Source: Antilocapra americana
Lineage: Eukaryota; Chordata; Mammalia; Artiodactyla; Antilocapridae
DNA length: 64,000 bases
NCBI GenBank assembly: GCA_007570785.1
Contig: ML660201.1
Span: forward strand, 33,665,840-33,729,839
Direction: 5' to 3'
Shown here in pieces: positions 57,062 to 64,000 of the stretch (positions are counted from its first letter, which is position 1; each line of letters begins with the position of its first letter). The notes below the pieces were generated by a model, which was not told the origin of the DNA, searched no databases, and saw only the letters and a program-made list of their open reading frames with translations. The position numbers and the translations under genes were made by a program.

Positions 57062-57144
<83 letters not shown>

Positions 57145-59744
57145 AATTGAAGATGAGCTCCTGGAAGAAGTGCCTTCCCAAAATGAAGCAAAGTCTGATG
57201 CATGAATTGCCAAACTCCATTTCCGCCCATATTAAATTATTTTGGCTTAAAGCAGCCTTCATTTTGCTGGACTGGACTGGCCTTCATTTGCAATTATTTA
57301 GGTGTTGTGAATCATTTGTATACTTTGGGTTCCTTGCCTTCTGCAAACAGATGTTTTTAGCTGCGCAACTAGTTGAGTAATTAGAGAGACGGACACTGCC
57401 CTGTATGTACAGACAGAACACATACCACTTGGGGAGGATTTGGACCTTTCCTTTTTCAAATCATCAATTGCCAAACCCTCCCAGCTGTTGGGCAACTCAG
57501 ATAAAGGTGTCAAGTGAGCTGAACAGTGAAGAATTTATATGTGCAGCTAACTCTGCTCGTCCTGCAATAAAACATCTTCCCATGGGGCCAAAAACTGGGG
57601 GGTGGGGAAGGCTTATAAAAATGATCCTGTGTTCTCAGTCACTGACTCCCCAGCTCTCCCTGGATTTCTGAGAACCTGCCAGGAGAAACTGTTGACTGGG
57701 TGGAAGTTTCAAGAAACGCAGAACAGAAATCAGCACAAGCCCTCCTTGAGCGACTTTTATTTCTGTTTGGAGGAAGGGAACACTTTGTTAGAATAACAAA
57801 TCGTGGCTGCTTTTCAAGAGCAGAAAACAGTTCATGTTCCGAAGGCAGATTCATTTTTAAGAGTGTGAATCATTTGGTTTAGGTTTTTTGCTTTTTTTTT
57901 CCCCTCTTGCGGTGGAGGCTTGGAGATGATTAAATGTCTTGTCTGCAGGAAATTACCAGGAGATTTGAGTATTTTCCCGGATCAGGCTCAGATGGTACAC
58001 AGCTTTGGGTGTAATACAAGAAAGCTCTGTTACCAGGCGATCCTTCTGCAGTGATACCCTCCACCTCTCCCAGCCTGTGAAGCTTCTTGTTCAACAAGCC
58101 TTTTCTTTTTATTTTTTTATTTTTTGGGGTTTTGCTTCCATTTAAGATACTGAAATAACTTGCTCAGTTCCTCCATGAGCTTTTTAAGACAGTTTTATCA
58201 AGCCTACTTCCCTGTTGGCCTCCTCCCACTAGCCTTTGCAGGAAAAGCTCTTGGCTCTTTTCCCCAAGATTTCCTTTAAGCCCGGCTTGTTATCCTTAGG
58301 GACACAGATGTCTCAAGGAATGAGAGAGGGAGAGGTCTGAACTAGTGCTCACCAGTTTGGTGGTGGTGACATTTATGGTCTTTGTAGAGCTGTTTGCAGA
58401 GAAGGCAGGGTGGTTCTGTGTTGGCTACCCCTGAAGCACATCAGTAAAATGAAGGATGGGCAATTAAACACTGACCAGGGACAACTGTGGGGTCCAAGGC
58501 CCTGCTTTGTTTAGTGTTTGCAGAAATCTGCAGTTTCTGATCATCTTAGAGATGCTCTGTTCCCCATGCTAGTTTTCTGAATCTTTTCTGAAAGGTACCT
58601 GGTCACGTGAAGCACCTCTTAGCTGTATAATCAAATAGGAGTGCTCTGGGTGAATAGAAACTCAGTGTGATACTCTGAGGTCAGTGAGAGGAGGCAAAGG
58701 GAATCTTTTTTTTTCACCTACCAAAGCACAATGGTAATCCTAGTTGAATATAATGAAACTTGATGGAAATTGCATGGAGAATTTCCAAAAAAGTTTTTTT
58801 TTTCCCCCCTCAGGATCTAAATGATAAAGGATTCTTTCCCAGTATACTTAGCATTTGATTGCCAGGCAGTTTTGAATTTTTTTTGGAGAGAGGGTTGCAG
58901 AGGCTGATATTCTCTTTTTAATACCCTGCCACTCTGTGTGACAAGCAGAGGAAGACTTGTTTTTTGCAAAGATTTCTATCTGGATGTCTTCCAGAAGATA
59001 CAGAAGATGCAGGGGCAGTGGAGGGAACAGACAGCTGCAGGTACTGTGGAACGCAGTGTTGGAGAAAACTCATGTCTGATTTCCCTGCAAGTGTAGCCCA
59101 AAGGCCTTTGAGAATTGCCTCATGACTGACTTTTAGTAGTCAACTTCCATACAGCAATCATACCAATCACAAGGGTCTCCCTCTTCACGAAGGACCTTTC
59201 CGGGCAAGATGTCACATATCAGGGAGTGTGTAGGTGACATTGCTTATTATCACATCTCTGAAAGTTTGCCTTGTGCTGCTGCTTCTTTAAAAAAGAAAAA
59301 AAAAAAGTGACCACTTGATTTCTTAGTCACATTTACAAAAGATCCCTTTGTATTCACCTAGGCTGTTATAACTACAGAAACTTTAATGTTTCCAGGGATT
59401 GAGGCTTTATTTAGGTTTTTGAGGATGAGGGATTATCTACTGAGTTGGATTTCAGATGAAGTCTGATTTTGAACCTTGGTTTGTCTATTCTAGAGAAAAG
59501 GCCTCATATTAACATATTATAATTGATGATGGCAGTCAGTATCTGTTAACCTCCTAAGTCTTTGCCAAGCACAGAATACCACGTCTTACCAAGCTTTCTT
59601 AGACAGTCTGATACATGAGAATGCCCTTCAGAGAGTCTGTTTCTCCTGGTCTTGGGTATGACCTAGAAATCTGTGTTTTAAGAAGCATCTCATGTGGGGC
59701 CTTGAGCTCTCACTGGGGACATGCTTGGCTTTTCATTTATATTC
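56261..59744. other. Repeat-poor block downstream of promoter (putative first intron)
   Basis: About 3.5 kb without any BovB, Bov-tA or L1 sequence that I can recognise. It holds a further CCAAT at 56343-56347, the long TG repeat and several T-rich stretches. No second exon with a convincing coding frame was found. Open frames at 57405-57882 overlap on both strands. Confidence 0.45.
57062..57142 (+). repeat. (TG)n microsatellite, about 80 bases
   Basis: Near-perfect TG repeat with a single phase slip (GGTG) near 57110. Lies about 0.9 kb downstream of the putative splice donor. Confidence 0.97.
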
Positions 59745-59920
59745 CTTTAAAATCTTGACAGTAAGCCTGACAGAGTAGATGCGGTTATCGTCTCTGTTTC
59801 ACAGATGAGGAAGCATAGGCTCAGAGAGGTTCAGTAACTCCTCTGGGTCACACAGCTACCAAGTGGGAATTGAAACCTATGACTGTCCAAACTCAGTGTC
59901 CTTGGCGCTCACACCAGTCT
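59745..59920 (-). repeat. MIR SINE
   Basis: TTTCACAGATGAGGAAGCAT, AGGCTCAGAGAGGTTCAGTA, GGTCACACAGCTACCAAGTG, TGGGAATTGAAACC: well-preserved antisense MIR core. Confidence 0.9.
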
Positions 59921-60569
59921 TCTCTTAACAGTTTGGATCTAGTGACCCCTCCCCTTACCCTCTGTGCCACACCCTTCCCTGCCAGGACATCATAAATATG
60001 CGGTGGGCGGCTGCAGTCCACAAGGGCCTCTTGTGGACAAATGTAGGGAGGTTGCATGGGGTGTAGGGATTCATGTTCATCGTGGAGGAGCATCTGGCTC
60101 ATTTGCCTTCAGTTCTCTATCTGCTGGGCCAAGACGATAAAAGGTCAGATTAAATACTTTGGAGGTGAGGTGCTTTTCAGCCCCACAGCTTTTGGAATCC
60201 TTAAGGCATCTCTGTGTCCTTCAAGGGCTCCTTGCACAGTCCCCAGCGTCTCTTCTTTCTTTCTCTCCAGACTTCCTTCAGGCTCTTCCCTTAAAACTGT
60301 TCACAGTTCACACACCTAACAGGACTGAAGCCGCTTCCTATTGCCCGTAAGCTGAGCCCATATGGAGCCCGTCTTTTTCCTCCATGTTTTGCATACACTA
60401 ACCGCCTCCCCCCAGATAGATTCCTGCAGAAAGCAAACACCAAGGGAAGGTTGTAAAGAAAGGAGCAGAGGCAAGGAGGAGCCTCATTTTCCGTCTCCAG
60501 CTTGATTCCCCCTTGGCCTGACCTGACCTGATTTCGCTTGCCCCTGTGCTCATAGACTGGGGCTGATTT
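59921..60569. other. Unique sequence, no gene seen
   Basis: No repeat family or exon recognised. A minus-strand open frame at 60291-60638 reaches into a MIR and is considered incidental. Confidence 0.4.
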
Positions 60570-60720
60570 CCACTTGCTTAATTGCTGCACGACTGTGATA
60601 CAGGACAAACCACTTAACCTCATGCACTTTGCCTCCATTATCTGTAAAATGGAATGTTCATGTCAACCCTTTCTCCTTCGGTTTCTAGTGACATAACGTC
60701 TGTGAGAACACTTTAGACTT
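60570..60720 (+). repeat. MIR SINE
   Basis: TTAATTGCTGCACGACTGTG, CAAACCACTTAACCTCATGC, TGCCTCCATTATCTGTAAAA, TGGAATGTTCATG. Confidence 0.75.
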
Positions 60721-60965
60721 TGTTCAGACACATTTTGAAGCCATGATCCCATTGCCTTCTAGCAGTGGTTCACCTACTGTGTCCTAGGAAGCACCTGTAT
60801 GGCTAATGGTTCTTCTAAACAAGAAAGCAAAAACATGGTTCCGTGTGTATTTGAAAGACGCAATACCCTATAACTCTTTTCTGAGGCATCACAATTCATA
60901 CTAGCACATTCAAGGCTCTGAGCCCTGGAATAGGAAAACCTGTTTTAACTATGACTTTGCACCTT

Positions 60966-61162
60966 CACACATAGCTCAGTTGGTAAAGAATCTGCCTGCA
61001 ATGCAGGAGATGGGTTTGATCCCTGGGTTGGGAAGATCCCCTGTAGAAGGGAGAGGCTACCCATTCCAGTATTATGGCCTAGAGAGTTCCATGGACTATA
61101 CAGTCCATGGGATAGGAAAGAGTCGAACACGACTGAGCGACTTTCACTTCACTTCACTTTAT
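60966..61162 (+). mobile_element. Bov-tA3-type SINE
   Basis: ATAGCTCAGTTGGTAAAGAA, ATGGGTTTGATCCCTGGGTT, GAGAGGCTACCCATTCCAGT, TCCATGGACTATACAGTCCA, GAGCGACTTTCACTTCACTT. Confidence 0.93.
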
Positions 61163-61292
61163 ACCTTCCCTGCTAATGTGACCCCAGAACCCCTTTTGTA
61201 GCCTGACTCACTAATGTGCTGCAAATGTACTTGGGGCAAATCTGTTACACATCAGGATGTCAGTTCTTCTTTTTAGTAGCTTTAGACAAGTC

Positions 61293-62976
61293 AGGAAAGA
61301 TATACCCATTTGAATGCAGAGTTGCAAAGAATACCAAGGAGAGATGAGAAAGCTTTCCTCAGTGATCAATGCAAAGAAATAGAGGAAAGCAACAGGATGG
61401 GAGAGACTACAGATCTTGTCAAGAGAATTAGAGATACCAAGGGAACATTTCATGCAGAGATGGGCACAATAAAGGACAGAAATGGTATGGACCTAACAGA
61501 AGCAGAGGATATTAAGGATAGGTGGCAAGAATACACAGAAGAATTGTACAAAAAAGATCTTCATGACCCAGATATTCACGATGGTGTGATCAGTCACCTA
61601 GAGCCAGACATCCTGGAATGTGAAGTCAAGTGGGCCTTAGGAAGCATCAGTACAAGCAAAGCTAGTGGAGGTGATGGAATTCCAGTTGAGCTGTTTCAAA
61701 TCCTGAAAGATGATGCTGTGAAAGTGCTGCACTCAATATGCCAACAAATTTGGAAAATTCAGCAATGGCCACAGGACTGAAAAAGGTCAGTTTTCATTCC
61801 AATCCCAAAGAAAGGAAATGCCAAAGAATGATCAAACCACCACACAATTGCACTGATCTCACATGCTAGCAAAGCAATGCTCTAAATTCTCCAAGCCAGG
61901 CTTCAGCAATACTTGAACTGTGAACTTCCAGATGTTCAAGCTGGTTTTAGAAAAGGCAGAGGAACCAGAGATCAAATTGCCAACATCCACTGGATCATCA
62001 AAAAGCCAAGAGTTCCAGAAACATCTGCTTTATTGATTATGCCAAAGCCTTTGACTGTGTGGATCACAATAAACTGTGGAAAATCCTTCAAGAGATGGAA
62101 ATATCACACCACCTGATCTGCCTCCTGAGAAATCTGTAGGGAGATCAAGAAGAACCAGTTAGAGCTGGACATGGAACAAGAGACTGGCTCCAAATAGGGA
62201 AAGGAGTATGTCAAGGTTGTATATTGTCACCCTGCTTATTTAATTTATGTGCAGAGTACATATCATGAGAAATGCTAGGCTGGATGAAGCACAAGCTGAA
62301 ATCAAGATTGCCCGGGGAAATATAACCTCAGATATGCAGATGACACCACCGTTATGGCAGAAAGTGAAGAACTAAAGAGCCTCTTAGTGAAAGTGAAAGA
62401 GGAGAGTGGAAAAGTTGGATTAAAGCTCAACATTTAGAAAAGTAAGATGATGGCATCCAGTTCCATCACTTCATGGCAAAAGGATCGGGAAACAGAAACT
62501 TTATTGTTCTGGGCTCCAAATCTCTGGAGGTGGTGATTGCAGCCATGAAATTAGAAAATGCTTTCTCCTTGAAAGAGAAGTTATGACCAACCTAGGCAGC
62601 ATATTAAAAAGCAGAAACATTACTTTGCCAACAAATGTCTGTCTAGGCAAAGCTTTGGTTTTTCCAGTAGTCATGTATAGATGTGAGTGTTGGACTACAA
62701 AGAAAGCGGAGCGCCGAAGATTGATACTTTTGAACTATGGTCTTGGAGAAGACTCTTGAGAGTCTCTTGGACAGCAAGGAGATCCAACCAGTCCACCCTA
62801 AAGGAAATCAGTCCTGAATATTCGTTAGGACTGATGCTGAAGGTGAAACCCCAGTACTTTGGCTATCTGCTGCAAAGAACTGACTCATTTTAAAAGACTC
62901 TGATACTGGGAGTGATTGAAATGGAAAGAGAAAGGGACAACAAAGGATGGGATGGTTGGATGGCATCACTGACTCA
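61293..62976 (+). mobile_element. BovB LINE (+), 3' end replaced by an opposite BovB
   Basis: Begins in the region between endonuclease and RT (GAAAGATATACCCATTTGAA). The frame 61310-61780 (156 codons) is the longest BovB reading stretch on this strand. It includes SKASGGDGIPVELFQILK at the RT N-terminus and stops where a tryptophan codon has become TGA (61778-61780). YADD survives near 62334-62345, but the region before it is frameshifted. The element stops at GACTCA 62976, before its own 3' tail, where the neighbouring BovB(-) tail begins. Confidence 0.94.
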
Positions 62977-64000
62977 GTTCAGTTCAGTTCAGTCGCTCAG
63001 TCATGACTGACTCTTTGTGACCCCATGAATTGCAGCACGCCAGGCTTCCCTGCCCATCACCAACTCTCAGAGTCCACCCAAACCCATGTCCATCGAGTCG
63101 GTGTTGCCATCCAGCCATCTCATCCTCTGGCGTCCCCTTCTCCTCCTGGCCCTAATCTTTCTAGCATCAGGGTCTTTTCCAATGAGTCAACCCTTCGCAT
63201 GAGGTGGCCAAAGTATTGGAGTTTCAGCTTCAACATCAGTCCTTCCATTGAACACCCAGGACTGATCTCCTTTAGGATGAACTTGTTGGATCTCCTTGCA
63301 GTCCAAGGGACTCTCAAGAGTCTTCTCCAACATCAGAGTTCAAAAGCATCAGTTCTTTGGTGCTCAGCTTTCTTTACTGTCCAACTCTCACATCCATACA
63401 TGACTACTGGAAAAATCATTGCCTTGACTTGATGGACCTTTGTTGACAAAGCGGTGTCTCTGCTTTTCAATATGTTACCTAGGTTGGTCATAACTTCCCT
63501 TCCAAGGAGTAAATGTCTTTTAATTTCATGGCTGCAATCACCATCTGCAGTGATTCTGGAGCACCAATAAATAAAGCCTGACACTGTTTCCACTGTTTCC
63601 CCATCTATTTCCCATGAAGTGATGGGACCAGATGCCATGATCTTAGTTTTGTGAATGTTGAGCTTTAAGCCAACTCTTGTACTCGCCTCTTTCACTTTCA
63701 TCAAGAGGCTTTTTAGTTCCTCTTCACTTTCTGCCATAAGGATGGTGACATCTGCATATCTGAGGTTACTGATATTTCTCCCGGAAATCTTGATTCCAGC
63801 TTGTGCTCCTTCCAGCCCAGCATTTCTCATGATGTACTCGGCATATAAGTTAAATAAGCAGGTGACAATATACAGCTTTGACGTACTCCTTTTCCTATTT
63901 GGAACCAGTTTGTTGTTCCATATCCAGTTCTAACGGTTGCTTCCTGACCTGCGTACAGGTTTCTCAAGAGTCAGGTCAGATGGTCTGGTGTTCCCATCTC
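62977..64000 (-). mobile_element. BovB LINE (-), runs off the window; dead RT
   Basis: CAGTT tail at 62977-62995, then GTCGCTCAGTCATGACTGAC. The minus-strand frame 63333-63830 (165 codons) is the RT palm and C-terminal part. The active site reads YADV, so the second catalytic aspartate is lost. A further frame is at 63120-63317. The element continues beyond 64000. Confidence 0.95.

Noticed and set aside
56961..57230. Frames encoding His/Thr or Cys/Val repeats
   Set aside because: They are translations of the TG microsatellite.
1..64000. CRISPR arrays, operons, tRNA or rRNA genes, phage or plasmid genes
   Set aside because: None present. The tRNA-like segments are SINE heads, and the repeats are dispersed retroelements rather than regularly spaced arrays.

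Overview
The window is mammalian nuclear DNA from a ruminant (cattle, sheep, goat, deer or relatives). BovB (RTE-clade LINE) copies, the tRNA-headed/BovB-tailed SINEs Bov-tA and Bov-A2, a CHR SINE and bovine-type L1 3' ends lie over an older eutherian layer of MIR, L2, L1M, MER5A, Tigger1 and an MLT1-like LTR. Nothing suggests bacterial, plasmid or viral sequence. The species cannot be read from the sequence alone.

No complete protein-coding gene is visible. The long open frames are broken BovB reverse transcriptase genes, read-throughs of repeats, or of a length expected by chance. The best host-gene signal is at about 55.7-56.3 kb on the + strand. It is a small CpG island (22 CpG in 55801-56160) with CCAAT boxes, a TTTAAG TATA-like site and a near-consensus splice donor at 56137|56138, and it reads as the promoter and untranslated first exon of a gene running rightwards out of the window. 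The 4.8 kb behind it is poor in young repeats, as expected of a regulatory first intron. A second, weaker coding trace is a decayed frame on the - strand at 31.0-31.6 kb, possibly an old pseudogene.

Layout. 0-5.2 kb: large BovB(-), MIR, two Bov-tA, L1M(-). 5.2-14.2 kb: mostly unique sequence with MIRs, MER5A and an MLT1-like LTR split by a SINE. 14.2-20.6 kb: one long L1M(-) relic carrying six younger insertions. 20.8-26.8 kb: a MIR split by Bov-tA, then a BovB(-)/L1(+)/BovB(-) composite enclosed by one 10-bp target duplication. 26.8-41 kb: MIR, L2, MER5A, CHR, several SINEs and a microsatellite. 41-48.3 kb: five BovB pieces, including one BovB nested in another. 48.3-55.7 kb: sparse old repeats and unique sequence. 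55.7-60.9 kb: CpG-island promoter and repeat-poor downstream block. 61.3-64.0 kb: two BovB elements in opposite orientation forming a long inverted repeat cut by the window edge.

Because many insertions keep target-site duplications, the order of events can be read in several places. Repeat family names come from recognising consensus-like sequence by eye, so boundaries are good to roughly 5-30 bases unless a target-site duplication is given.
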